Shown: positions 43,850-51,548, numbered from the stretch's first letter. The stretch: 51,548 bases of DNA from Bacillota bacterium (GCA_029553165.1 JAKPCT010000286.1:1-51548); one strand, 5' to 3'. Program-made: numbers and translations. The notes: generated by a model not told the origin, from the letters alone.

Positions 43850-44704
43850 ATGATCAAAACAGCATTATTAGGACTAGGAAAAACTGGAATTGTTGTTGCC
43901 GAACACCTGCTAAACTCTGCCTGCTTTGATCTGGTATCAGTAATCTGCAAACCAAACAGCCCCAAAAAAGACCGTCAACTTTCCGAATTTATCAAAAGTA
44001 ATACTGCCAATTCTTTGACTATTAAAAGTAATGACGCTTTAAAAGAGGAAATCCGTACAAAAAAATTCAAAATTGCGATCGATTTCACCACTCCCGAGGC
44101 GTCTTTGGCGAATGCCAAGATCTTAGCTGAAAACGGCATTAACATTGTAATCGGCACCAATGGATTTAATAACATGCAAGTTTACGAGCTGAAAAAAATT
44201 GCTCAGAAAAATAAGACCGGCATTGTTTATGCTCCGAATATTTCATTGGGGATCAATCTGCTGTTATCAATCTCCAAAACCATTTCCCGGTTAATCCCCA
44301 ACTATGATGTTGAGATTACCGAATACCATCATCGTCATAAAAAAGACTCGCCTTCCGGTACCGCCCTGAAGATTGCCAATGAGATTGCAACCGCACGCGG
44401 AGTCAATCCTAACAACTATGTCCATGGTCGTAAAGGAAATACAACACGGGCAACCAATGAAATCGGGATTCATGCAATCAGAGCCGGAGGAATTGTTGGC
44501 GTTCATAAGGTACTTTTCGCCGGCGAACATGATGAGTTAGAAATAATTCACCGTTCTTATTCACGATTGGTATTTGCCGAAGGTGCTTTACGGGCGGCAA
44601 GCTTTATTGCTAATCATAAAGGCTTTTATTACATGGAAGAAGTGATCAACAATGAAGAACCAAATGATGCCGTCAATGACAGTTCAATTAAGACCAAAAT
44701 TTAA
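43850..44704 (+). CDS. dapB: 4-hydroxy-tetrahydrodipicolinate reductase (DapB)
   Basis: This 284-residue enzyme reduces the dihydrodipicolinate-type intermediate of the lysine/diaminopimelate pathway. The N-terminal nucleotide-binding GLGKTG (8-13), AIDFTTPEASLANAKIL, GTNGF and the family signature EYHHRHKKDSPSGTALK (near 158-174) are visible, and GIHAIRAGGIVGVHKV follows. The product feeds diaminopimelate for peptidoglycan and, in spore formers, dipicolinate. It starts with AAGGAGG six bases before the ATG. A cyclic di-AMP riboswitch controls it. The N-terminal motif departs from the classic GAxGRMG, as in several Firmicute subgroups. The acidic C-terminal tail after the domain is longer than usual by about 20 residues. 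Confidence 0.9.
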   Translation: MIKTALLGLGKTGIVVAEHLLNSACFDLVSVICKPNSPKKDRQLSEFIKSNTANSLTIKSNDALKEEIRTKKFKIAIDFTTPEASLANAKILAENGINIVIGTNGFNNMQVYELKKIAQKNKTGIVYAPNISLGINLLLSISKTISRLIPNYDVEITEYHHRHKKDSPSGTALKIANEIATARGVNPNNYVHGRKGNTTRATNEIGIHAIRAGGIVGVHKVLFAGEHDELEIIHRSYSRLVFAEGALRAASFIANHKGFYYMEEVINNEEPNDAVNDSSIKTKI

Positions 44705-44713
44705 TAATACCTA

Positions 44714-44748
44714 AAAAAGCGCCCCCGCATTATGCAGCAGCGCTTTTT
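44714..44748. terminator. Bidirectional terminator between dapB and the beta-barrel-like gene
   Basis: AAAAAGCGC and GCGCTTTTT flank a small inner hairpin (GCAT and its partner). Each side ends in a run of T on its own strand, and the genes converge here. Confidence 0.85.
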
Positions 44749-44767
44749 CATATTATTCAGCCTATTA

Positions 44768-45445
44768 TTACAACTGAACACTCAATCCGGTATTATAGAG
44801 CCGATCCTTTTGGTCATCCAGCTGTTCGACAACATAAAATTTGGCACTTAAGTTCTTATTAAACCGGTAATTCACACCCGCGGAGACCGATTCCAAACTC
44901 CAGTCTTCGGGATTCATTGCCAGCTCGGCGGCAATTCCGATATTTGAGGTTACTCTAACGTTTGCTCCCGGAGAAACCCGATAAAAACGGTTATTATCCT
45001 GATCCAGATCTGATTCAAGGTTTACAAACGCCCTGAACATTCGCCAATCAGCCCACAAACTCACACCATACTCAGCCAACTGAAAATTGGTCAGATCATA
45101 ACCGCCATAAATCGTATAACCCAGAGCATCAGAAGACGGACTGTAAAACGCTCTCCCCATTAGGCGCTGATATCCCTGATCTTTTTCAATACTTCCGGTA
45201 ACGGTTATCAAGCGTGAAATACCATAGCTGACCTGAAGTTGGTAGTTGTCCAAATCATTAATATTTTTAACATTTTTAACATTTTCCAATGAAGCCAACC
45301 CAACCGCATTAACTTCTAAACCAGCCGGTTTTAATAATTGGCCGTTTTCTGCCTGTAAAGTCAATGCGTTGGCAAAGGTTAAACCACCGGTCATCATTAC
45401 CAATAAGATTGCAACAGATGCTACTGCGATCAATTTCTTCATCAA
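44768..45445 (-). CDS. Secreted protein, likely small beta-barrel (outer-membrane type)
   Basis: This 225-residue protein has a signal peptide (MKKLIAVASVAILLVMM, with ANA near residue 27 as the cleavage site). The mature part alternates polar and hydrophobic residues in strand-like runs: NYQLQVSYGISRLITVTGSI, ALGYTIYGGYDL, MFRAFVNLESDLDQ, SVSAGVNYRFNKNLSAKFYVVEQL. It ends LYNTGLSVQL. The many amphipathic strands and Tyr/Trp belts look like a small outer-membrane beta-barrel, but the C-terminal residue is Leu, not Phe. No family is recognised. An outer membrane in this organism would be needed; that is a hypothesis from this and the Prc protease. Confidence 0.55.
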   Translation of the reverse strand: MMKKLIAVASVAILLVMMTGGLTFANALTLQAENGQLLKPAGLEVNAVGLASLENVKNVKNINDLDNYQLQVSYGISRLITVTGSIEKDQGYQRLMGRAFYSPSSDALGYTIYGGYDLTNFQLAEYGVSLWADWRMFRAFVNLESDLDQDNNRFYRVSPGANVRVTSNIGIAAELAMNPEDWSLESVSAGVNYRFNKNLSAKFYVVEQLDDQKDRLYNTGLSVQL

Positions 45446-45502
45446 ATACGCTCCTTTACTCTTTTGTTGTCATACTTTATTAGTCGATTTCGATATTGCT
45501 CT

Positions 45503-45614
45503 CCAATTACCTTTCGTTACTATTTGGCATCAGCAATAATAAATGGTTAGGAGTGTAAATGATGGTTTTAACAGTAGCTTAAAATATTGCAATCTTTATT
45601 CCCAATTACCTTTC
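45503..45614. repeat. Two 13-base direct repeats upstream of the beta-barrel gene
   Basis: CCAATTACCTTTC occurs at 45503-45515 and again at 45602-45614, exactly 99 bases apart, in the gap between the divergent beta-barrel and DUF1284 genes. Such spacing (about nine to ten helix turns) could serve a DNA-looping regulator. Confidence 0.4.
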
Positions 45615-45675
45615 CGCATGTTATCATAGAAACGATTAATAATACTTTGTGGTTAAAACTATTGATGGTGATAAT

Positions 45676-46083
45676 ATGAAAAGACCGCTGCAAATCCGTG
45701 GCCATCACCTGTTATGCATCCAAGGATATCAGGGATACGGCTATGATCGTCAATTTGAAATAAACATGAGTTCTGTTAAAGAACACTTGATGGCAGACAA
45801 TCACTTGATTGAAGTTGTAACCGGATTGGACGTAATCTGCGCTTCTTGTCCCCATGCTGGTGATTCCGGTTGTAATTTGGATTCTAACGCTAATGAGACC
45901 ATTACACTGATGGATCAAAATCTGTTAAAAGCATTGACGATCAGACCAGGTACACTGATTCAGGCTGAAACAATATTCGCCCTTACCAATACAAAGTTAC
46001 AAAGTAAACTTGACTTAACCGGGATCTGCGATCAATGCCGCTGGCAACAAAAGTGTCTGTGGTTCCAGTCCCGTGACGATTAA
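45676..46083 (+). CDS. DUF1284 protein
   Basis: This 135-residue protein opens MKRPLQIRGHHLLCIQGYQGYGY, the DUF1284 signature. It has several cysteines: ICASCPHAGDSGCN in the middle and ICDQCRWQQKCLWF at the end. The Cys-x2-Cys pairs and the early His-His point to metal or iron-sulfur binding, which is inference. The family is found in clostridia and archaea and has no known function. I start at ATG 45676, matching the family opening; an upstream GTG adds nine residues. The SD is weak. Confidence 0.85.
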   Translation: MKRPLQIRGHHLLCIQGYQGYGYDRQFEINMSSVKEHLMADNHLIEVVTGLDVICASCPHAGDSGCNLDSNANETITLMDQNLLKALTIRPGTLIQAETIFALTNTKLQSKLDLTGICDQCRWQQKCLWFQSRDD

Positions 46084-46112
46084 ACAATCGAAGACAATTA
46101 ACTATTAAAGAA

Positions 46113-46138
46113 AAAACCAGCAAAAGCTGGTTTTCTTT
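46113..46138. terminator. Bidirectional terminator between DUF1284 and prc
   Basis: AAAACCAGC and GCTGGTTTT pair around AAAA, flanked by T-rich sequence on each strand. It ends both convergent genes. Confidence 0.9.
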
Positions 46139-46139
46139 T

Positions 46140-48224
46140 TTAACCCAAAATATCATTTAACACATTCATTGCTTCTTCAATATAAATATCTTTTTCGATC
46201 TGCTCCGTCCATTCCTTCACTCGTTTTTGTTCAATTCCGGTTTCCATTGGAATCACATTATAACGTTGTTGGGCACGGACCTGTTCCAGTTTTTTAGTTT
46301 CATTCTGAAGCAACGATTGTTCTTGCCAATAATTAACCAATTTGAGCGATTGCCTGGTCTTGGCATTTTCTTCTTTTATTTTGGCTAAGATTGATTCAAT
46401 CGTCTGAAAACTCTGACTGTTACTGATTCGCTGCGCACTGTTTTTACGTAATTTTTCAATATCCAACTGTTGTTTGTTCCACTTCTGATATAGTGAGGAC
46501 TTAATTGTGTCCCAAGGCATCGAATGATCTAAATATTTTTCACCATACTGTAAAATACCGGTTGAGTCCGGCAAAGTAATATTGGAGGCTACACCCTTGT
46601 ATTGGACCGAACCGCCATTAATCCGGTAATATTTTTGGGTGGTCAATTTCAGGGTTCCAAACGGCTTCCATTTGGCATATTTATTTGATACCAACATATC
46701 CAAATCAAATAAAGACTGGACAGTACCTTTCCCAAAAGTACTCGGACTGCCGACAATTACTGCCCGGCCATAGTCTTGCAGCGCTGCACTGACAATTTCG
46801 GATGCTGATGCGCTAACTGTATTAATTAAAATTACCAAAGGCACTTCTGATATAATTGAAGGGTCAGTATCTCTTAATATTTGAACCTTACCGGTAGAAT
46901 CTTTAACTTGGACAATCGGACCTGATTTGATAAACAGTCCTGCCAGCCGGATGGCATCATCTAAGGCTCCTCCCCCATTATTACGGAGGTCTAAGATGAT
47001 TCCCTCCACTTTTTGCTCATTTAATTTAAGCAACTCTTTACGGACATCGCTTGAAGAATTACGCCCTTTTTTATCATTAAAATCATGATAAAACGAGGGC
47101 AGCATAATATAACCAAATTTCGAACCCAGTTTAGGCGAATCAATAACTGCCGATTTTGCATATGCTTCTTCAATTACTACAACATCACGGACAATTGCAA
47201 TCTCCTTGATTTGACCATCGGGTCGCTTAATCTGTAAACGGACCGTTGTCCCTTTTTTACCACGAATCAGATCAACTACATCATCAAGCCGCATATTGGA
47301 GATATCAACAAATTCACCATTACCCTCGGCAACCTTGAGAATCAGATCGCCTTCTTTCAGTTCTTTTTGACGCCATGAAGCGCTTCCGGGAATAATCTGT
47401 TCAACCTTTACATACTCGCCCTCTTCTTTCAGCAATGCGCCAATACCCTCTAATTTTCCAGTCATATTGATCTCAAATTGTTCTTTTTGCTTTGGCGCAA
47501 AATAGGCCGAATGCGGGTCGTAAATCGTAACAATTGCATTGAGATAACGATCAAATTGTACTTCGCGCTTCTCTTGCAATAATCTTGTCAAACTGCTTTT
47601 GACATTGTTGGCTACTTTTTGGCGTGCCTGCGCTTCCAACTTGGTATTGATCTTCTGCAAGTCATGCCGGTCCAACGTTTTCTTTTCGGTTTTCAACAGG
47701 TCCAAATAGGTATTGATGGTTTGATATTTCAGCCATTGGCTTAAAAACTGGTGCTGTTCATTTTTGTTAGCAGCATAGTCCCTCTTTTTAGGATCAGTCT
47801 CAAAGAACTCCTCTTTGGTATAGTCAAATGGTTGCTTTAAAATCTCCAATGACATGTTTTTAACTTCATTGATCCGTTGATTTAAAATTTTAACTGATAA
47901 GTCCAGTAACGGAACCCGTCCGGCTTTTAAATCATCATCAATCTTCAATTGATATGCCGCAAGCCGTTTGATATCAGACTTAAGAAAGAACCGTTTATTC
48001 GGATCAATACTGTTGAGATAATTAGCAAACGCTTTTTTGGAAAATTCATCATTGAGCTGTACCGGACTATAGTGCCAATAATCAAGTGCTTTCACAACAA
48101 TATTGTTCAAAAACACCTCGCGATCTTTGGGAGACTCCGCAGTCCCAAAACTGCTGAGTAAAAAGACTACTAATAAAACCGGTATCCCTATTTTAATGGT
48201 TAAAGCAATTGGTGATTTTTTCAT
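46140..48224 (-). CDS. prc: Carboxy-terminal processing protease Prc/Tsp (S41)
   Basis: This 694-residue protein has an N-terminal membrane anchor or signal (IGIPVLLVVFLLSSFGTA). A helical N-terminal domain (to about 235), a PDZ-type domain (GIGALLKEEGEYVKVEQIIPG through KEGDLILKV, about 250-330), the S41 protease core and a C-terminal DUF3340-like helical domain follow. The Ser-Lys dyad is visible in SASASEIVSAALQDYG (about 473) and STFGKGTVQS (about 499). Prc degrades misfolded or tagged periplasmic proteins and trims lipoproteins or cell-wall enzymes. The long form with DUF3340 (E. coli Prc is about 680 residues) is typical of diderms, unlike the shorter CtpA/CtpB of Bacillus. No adaptor NlpI is in view. 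Confidence 0.93.
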   Translation of the reverse strand: MKKSPIALTIKIGIPVLLVVFLLSSFGTAESPKDREVFLNNIVVKALDYWHYSPVQLNDEFSKKAFANYLNSIDPNKRFFLKSDIKRLAAYQLKIDDDLKAGRVPLLDLSVKILNQRINEVKNMSLEILKQPFDYTKEEFFETDPKKRDYAANKNEQHQFLSQWLKYQTINTYLDLLKTEKKTLDRHDLQKINTKLEAQARQKVANNVKSSLTRLLQEKREVQFDRYLNAIVTIYDPHSAYFAPKQKEQFEINMTGKLEGIGALLKEEGEYVKVEQIIPGSASWRQKELKEGDLILKVAEGNGEFVDISNMRLDDVVDLIRGKKGTTVRLQIKRPDGQIKEIAIVRDVVVIEEAYAKSAVIDSPKLGSKFGYIMLPSFYHDFNDKKGRNSSSDVRKELLKLNEQKVEGIILDLRNNGGGALDDAIRLAGLFIKSGPIVQVKDSTGKVQILRDTDPSIISEVPLVILINTVSASASEIVSAALQDYGRAVIVGSPSTFGKGTVQSLFDLDMLVSNKYAKWKPFGTLKLTTQKYYRINGGSVQYKGVASNITLPDSTGILQYGEKYLDHSMPWDTIKSSLYQKWNKQQLDIEKLRKNSAQRISNSQSFQTIESILAKIKEENAKTRQSLKLVNYWQEQSLLQNETKKLEQVRAQQRYNVIPMETGIEQKRVKEWTEQIEKDIYIEEAMNVLNDILG

Positions 48225-48261
48225 TAATTATCCCTTCTACGTATAATTATCTTATTATTTA

Positions 48262-48290
48262 ACCCTATCATTATCTTGCTTCTATGTCAA
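48262..48290 (-). promoter_or_regulatory. Promoter candidate for prc
   Basis: -35 TTGACA (48285-48290) with 17-base spacer to -10 TAGGGT (48262-48267). The -35 is perfect but the -10 is weak. It lies about 40 bases before the prc start. Confidence 0.5.
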
Positions 48291-48309
48291 CTACTGGTTA
48301 ATTATTCAA

Positions 48310-48331
48310 AATAAAAACCGGATAACCGGTT
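48310..48331 (-). terminator. Terminator after the small unknown gene
   Basis: AACCGG and CCGGTT pair around TTAT and are followed on the minus strand by TTTATTTT. The stem begins at the last base of the stop codon. Confidence 0.8.
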
Positions 48332-48666
48332 TAGTGACAAGGACGTCTGCGACATAATATTTCATTAATTAATAAAATTGAGATCAAATCGCGTAATAAT
48401 GTTCGTCTATGTTTATTATTTTGATAATGACGCCCCCGCTTGCGAGGTGGTACCCGTCTGGTTTTCATCTGAACTTCCGGTTCTTTTGTTAATTCAGGAT
48501 AAATATTTACCACTTCGTTATAGACCATATCAACCATAACTTCGACCTCTTCAGTTGACGGGAAATCGCTTAAATCCATCTCATTACAGATTCTTTTAAC
48601 CACCGGTTGCACCAGATAATAAGTGTCGGGATATCTGACCGACGCGATAAAATAATTAGAATACAA
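48331..48666 (-). CDS. Small hypothetical protein
   Basis: This 111-residue protein has an N-terminal acidic, helical half (VQPVVKRICNEMDLSD, EVEVMVDMVYNEVVNIYP) and a strongly basic C-terminal half (RRVPPRKRGRHY, KHRRTLL) ending CRRRPCH. I recall small clostridial proteins with a similar first half (conserved Val-x5-Cys-x2-Met), of unknown function. No signal peptide is present. The start is TTG at 48664-48666 with GGGGG seven bases upstream. The gene lies alone between the Smr and prc genes with its own terminator. Its basic tail could bind nucleic acid, which is only a guess. Confidence 0.6.
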   Translation of the reverse strand: MYSNYFIASVRYPDTYYLVQPVVKRICNEMDLSDFPSTEEVEVMVDMVYNEVVNIYPELTKEPEVQMKTRRVPPRKRGRHYQNNKHRRTLLRDLISILLINEILCRRRPCH

Positions 48667-48777
48667 TGGATAACCCCCATTTATTAAGAATATAAATGCT
48701 TTTTGTCTTATTCATTCTATGAATCACCAAAACTATTGGTTATCTTTTCTTAATCAATGAAGGTTAGCCCCAAAAAC

Positions 48778-49191
48778 CTAACGATATTTATGTTGACGTC
48801 GTAATTTTCTCAATTTATCAGCACGTATTCTTTTTGAGTTATCTCGTTTTTCAAATTCCTCTTCATCATCCCAGTCAATCTCCTCATCTTCTATACCTGT
48901 TTCTCCCTTTAAGACAATTATAGTTTCACCGCTATTAGGGGTGGTATAAGGAGAACCATCTTCACCCCGATAGACAGTTTCAATATGCTGCCTAGCAAGC
49001 TCCGACTCTTCAACCCAGTGTCGAATGTACGACTTAATTACTGGAAAAACCTCACTGTGTTTACCATGACCATGAATCACTCTGATAACTTTTTCTCCAT
49101 ACTGGACCGCATTATTAAATCGGGATTCAAAGACTGCTTTTGCCTTTTCCAAGGTGTAACCATGTAAATCGATCGTAATAATTAGAACCAC
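48778..49191 (-). CDS. Smr-domain protein
   Basis: This 137-residue protein is essentially one Smr domain. It has TIDLHGYTLEKAKAVFESRF at residues 6-25, the VIRVIHGHGKHSEVF segment (about 35-49) and an acidic C-terminal tail with basic end. Smr domains nick DNA or RNA or bind ribosomes, and small stand-alone forms have unknown roles. The start used is GTG at 49189-49191; an in-frame ATT three codons later has GGAG eight bases upstream and may be the true start. It lies just after the GHL13-like gene, six bases apart, likely co-transcribed. Confidence 0.82.
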   Translation of the reverse strand: MVLIITIDLHGYTLEKAKAVFESRFNNAVQYGEKVIRVIHGHGKHSEVFPVIKSYIRHWVEESELARQHIETVYRGEDGSPYTTPNSGETIIVLKGETGIEDEEIDWDDEEEFEKRDNSKRIRADKLRKLRRQHKYR

Positions 49192-49196
49192 TCCAT

Positions 49197-51212
49197 TTAT
49201 TCTTCGGATTTATTCAGTTTAGTATTAAAATCAAACGGTTTTGTTACCATATAATAATTGTTACCGAAGTTCCATAATAAAAATCCCGCGCTGGTAGAGT
49301 CAAGCGTACCTTCCACCTGGCGCTGCAAATATTGTGAGTAAACTTCCGGGCTCATTCTCCGTTCCTTTCCTAACAGAAATGCCTGAATGTAAGGGCGGAT
49401 CATTGCCTGACCCCGGCCAATCGAATACGCCCGGGCAACTCCTTCCCGATAGATCCGGTGCGCCCGTTCCAGATAGGTCAGCTCTTTCATCACACTTGAC
49501 GGAAAGTGTGAAGGATAAAACATTGGACAAATAACATCAACATATTTAGCCATGACCTCCATGTTCTGCCCATTCCAACTATCCATCCGGTACCAACAGT
49601 TATAGCCGTAAAGGTCGGTACTGATGGGAATTTGAATCTGCTCGCGGGCTCTGGCTAAAAATGATTCAATCGCATCTTTCTTCTCCATCCCATCCGGACG
49701 GTAACGATACTTCGTCGTTGAGAGATCACCATCGGTTGGGAAACGGATGTAATCAAACTGGATCTCATCCACTCCTAAAGACTCCAGCTCTTTGGCGATC
49801 GCAATATTATAATCCCAGACTTCCTGGTTGTAGGGATCGACCCAATATTCACGTTGGACAAACTTTTCAGTCCCGGTCTCCGGATCGGTTACTTTGATTA
49901 AATGACCCCATGGTTGTCCAGTGGCCCGATTCCAAATTGCATATTTATGGTTCTGGTATTGATAGAGTTTGGAATCTTTAAAGACAACAATGCGTGCAAT
50001 AACATAGATCCCATTCTCTTTGGCGGTTTGCAATAGTTGTTCGACCTTAATTTTACCACGGACCGCATTGAGTTTGTATGGCAAAGCTAACTTGGTATTG
50101 TATGTAAGACAACCATCATCATCTTTAAAATCAATCACTACGGCATTCAAGTTGTTCTTCTTTAAAAACTTCACCTGTTCCTGAAAGAGCTTCTCTTGTG
50201 CGTTTCTGCTACTTACATAGATCCCAAATTTACCGGCTGCCAACTTCTGGCGTTCGATCTTGGCAGCATCCAGGATGGGCTTCTGAAGCTCCTCATTCGC
50301 AATGATACGTTTCGCATCCAACGAGTATCGTAAATGATGATTCTCAGTAATAATCGCCAGGTGCCACTGAATACTCTCTTGTGGCTTATCTCGTGACTCA
50401 TCTTGCAACTCAACTTGCGCCGCATCATCCTGGCAATTATCCTTCATAAAATTAAGGGCCAAGATATGCTGGTCTTTTGGTAAATCATCTAAATCAAGTT
50501 TATGCCAAGCTTTTGACTGCCTGTTGAACGAATAAAAGCCTTTACCAAAACCACAAGTAAAAAGAATTCGATTCTTGTCAGTAGGATCATAGGTTAAAGC
50601 GGAGATCTCTTCTTTAAATCCACCGCCCTCATTCAGAAAACTCATCTTGGCGGAGAGGTTTTCCCATTTACGGCCACCATCAGTCGTTTCAAAGAAACCA
50701 CTATATGACGTCCCAACCAAAATACTCTCTTTACGGTGCGGCGACAGCGCAATTGAGGTAAAATAACTGTTTCCGGGGATTGGCTTTTTAACCGGAATCA
50801 ATCTCCAGGTCAGCCCCGCATCTTCAGACAGATAAATGGCGGTTGAGGTAGTTACTGCAACCCGGCTGGGCTCCAGCGGATCAACTCCCATGGCAGTTAA
50901 GAGACGACTTTGTTTTTTAACAAACGGATAGATTAATTTGTGGGGTAATCCTTCGTTACGCGACTCCCAGGTTACACCATTATCAGCGGAATACATCACT
51001 CCCGCTGCATCAGAGAGGCCGTAGACGATATTAGTACCTGTAGGAATTACCAGTTTAAGGTCATTACCTGCCAACTGTTGCTCCACGTCAGTTGTTACTG
51101 CTGCAGTATTTTCAGCCTCTTCAGCATCAGTAAACCAAGGACAAATGGAGTTTGTTGTAACGAATAATAACAGGATTACGACTACTGCTTTAATGCTAAC
51201 TCTTGGCAACAT
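49197..51212 (-). CDS. Putative glycoside hydrolase (GHL13/DUF4015) with BNR-like N-terminal domain
   Basis: This 671-residue secreted protein has a hydrophobic signal (VVVILLLFVTTNSICPWF). Its N-terminal half contains BNR/sortilin-like repeats (MYSADNGVTWESRNEGLP, IYLSEDAGLTWRLIPV, FETTDGGRKWENLSAK). The C-terminal DUF4015 domain from about residue 330 has a TIM-barrel pattern: NAVVIDFKDDDGCLTYNTKLALP (split here across lines of the barrel), ARIVVFKD, DEIQFDYIRFPTDG and ISTDLYGYNCWY. Acidic residues in FDYIRFPTDG are candidate catalytic ones. DUF4015 is found in sporulating and thermophilic Firmicutes and has been proposed to act on glycans of the envelope. Substrate unknown. Confidence 0.75.
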   Translation of the reverse strand: MLPRVSIKAVVVILLLFVTTNSICPWFTDAEEAENTAAVTTDVEQQLAGNDLKLVIPTGTNIVYGLSDAAGVMYSADNGVTWESRNEGLPHKLIYPFVKKQSRLLTAMGVDPLEPSRVAVTTSTAIYLSEDAGLTWRLIPVKKPIPGNSYFTSIALSPHRKESILVGTSYSGFFETTDGGRKWENLSAKMSFLNEGGGFKEEISALTYDPTDKNRILFTCGFGKGFYSFNRQSKAWHKLDLDDLPKDQHILALNFMKDNCQDDAAQVELQDESRDKPQESIQWHLAIITENHHLRYSLDAKRIIANEELQKPILDAAKIERQKLAAGKFGIYVSSRNAQEKLFQEQVKFLKKNNLNAVVIDFKDDDGCLTYNTKLALPYKLNAVRGKIKVEQLLQTAKENGIYVIARIVVFKDSKLYQYQNHKYAIWNRATGQPWGHLIKVTDPETGTEKFVQREYWVDPYNQEVWDYNIAIAKELESLGVDEIQFDYIRFPTDGDLSTTKYRYRPDGMEKKDAIESFLARAREQIQIPISTDLYGYNCWYRMDSWNGQNMEVMAKYVDVICPMFYPSHFPSSVMKELTYLERAHRIYREGVARAYSIGRGQAMIRPYIQAFLLGKERRMSPEVYSQYLQRQVEGTLDSTSAGFLLWNFGNNYYMVTKPFDFNTKLNKSEE

Positions 51213-51409
51213 TCTTTACCACCTTATCTACAAAATACATTTTAAACCTGTCGTTATTTCGATATTGATCAATATTTTCCTTTAATTTGAAAATAGTTAT
51301 AACTTTTTTTTAATAAATATTTGATAATGAATAATCCCTTTGAACTATGATCTTCCGGTCTATCAACTAAGTAACGTAAAAGATTGCGCCTAGCAAAGTT
51401 TTCTCCCAT
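51213..51409. other. AT-rich non-coding gap upstream of the GHL13-like gene
   Basis: This gap contains the SD-like AAGGTGG before the GHL13-like start and a TTGATCAA palindrome near 51268-51275. I see no convincing promoter and no gene. Confidence 0.35.
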
Positions 51410-51548
51410 AATCATGACCACCCGTAAAACGGGTGGTTTGCACATGCCCTATAAGGGCGTGCTACTAGCCAAGTCTCAAGACTTTTTGAATAAAAGCCTA
51501 CCAACCGCATTTGTTTTACAAACTACCCCTCAAAGGGGTTATTTTTTC
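51410..51548 (+). mobile_element. Series of hairpins, possible IS200/IS605-type left end or structured RNA
   Basis: Four hairpins follow each other on the plus strand: ACCACCCG/CGGGTGGT (51417-51437), GCCCT/AGGGC (51446-51458), AAGTC/GACTT (51471-51484) and ACCCCT/AGGGGT (51525-51539) followed by T-rich sequence to the window end. IS200/IS605-type elements often start with such subterminal hairpins and have a terminator just before tnpA. The element, if any, lies beyond the window. A non-coding RNA with its own terminator is the alternative. Confidence 0.4.

Noticed and set aside
43705-43929. Plus-strand frame running through the riboswitch into dapB
   Set aside because: It covers the structured cyclic di-AMP aptamer and terminator and has no SD; the RNA explains the sequence.
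45559-45582. Seven-codon frame MMVLTVA with a good SD on the plus strand
   Set aside because: Too short to support, and it has no regulatory run of codons such as a leader peptide would have.

Overview
The window is about 51.5 kb of low-GC (roughly 40%) bacterial chromosome, densely packed and mostly read on the minus strand. The gene content points to a spore-forming member of the Firmicutes (Bacillota). Evidence includes spoIVFA/spoIVFB-like genes next to the radical-SAM/DUF2344/RNase G/L21/Prp/L27 block, SpoIIP, SpoVAE, DUF1614 and DUF3189 proteins, an L27 with a Prp-cleavable N-terminal extension, a T-box leader, a cyclic di-AMP riboswitch and purine-rich Shine-Dalgarno (SD) sites. Three genes look more like a diderm (outer-membrane-bearing) cell: a long Prc/Tsp-type S41 protease, a signal-peptide-bearing protein with the look of a small beta-barrel, and a YejABEF-like peptide importer. 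A diderm Firmicute (Halanaerobiales, Limnochordia/Hydrogenispora-like or Negativicutes-like) is therefore an inference, not a proof.

Layout. 1-136: end of an IS30-type insertion sequence. 137-777: DsrE-like protein and a rubredoxin, convergent. 895-8932 (minus): a substrate-binding lipoprotein, a HisKA_2 histidine kinase and a REC-PAS-PAS-PAS-GGDEF-HD-GYP regulator, followed without a gap by a FetAB-like ABC exporter and a GmhA-like sugar isomerase. 9036-9575: an unrecognised protein. 9657-15488: a YejABEF-like peptide importer with its ATPase split into two genes. 15604-17223: homoserine dehydrogenase under a T-box. 17236-24504: rpmA, prp, rplU, rng, DUF2344, radical SAM, spoIVFB and spoIVFA. 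24539-27996: ferredoxin, DUF3307, a frameshifted gene, SatD, a cupin and Mug. 28022-31024: an acyl-CoA dehydratase activase with two dehydratase-like partners. 31146-34416: a DUF1614-spoIIP-DUF3189-DUF3189-spoVAE operon. 34652-42021: a long housekeeping run (asp23-like, fakA, degV, rsmD, coaD, a coiled-coil protein, cmk, ispH, rpsA) closed by a strong terminator. 42244-44748 (plus): rpmB, prs, then dapB behind a cyclic di-AMP riboswitch. 44768-51212: beta-barrel-like protein, DUF1284, Prc protease, a small unknown, an Smr protein and a GHL13-type putative glycoside hydrolase. 51213-51548: four successive hairpins that look like the start of an IS200/IS605-type element or a structured RNA.

How it fits together. 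Several leaders control expression through RNA. There is a T-box on hom, a cyclic di-AMP riboswitch on dapB and a probable L21 leader. Two hairpins bury the Shine-Dalgarno site of spore-linked operons, at spoIVFA and at DUF1614-spoIIP. These two hairpins, the dapB riboswitch and the extracellular-ligand-to-cyclic-di-GMP cassette are the observations I consider most worth following. No tRNA, rRNA or CRISPR array was seen.
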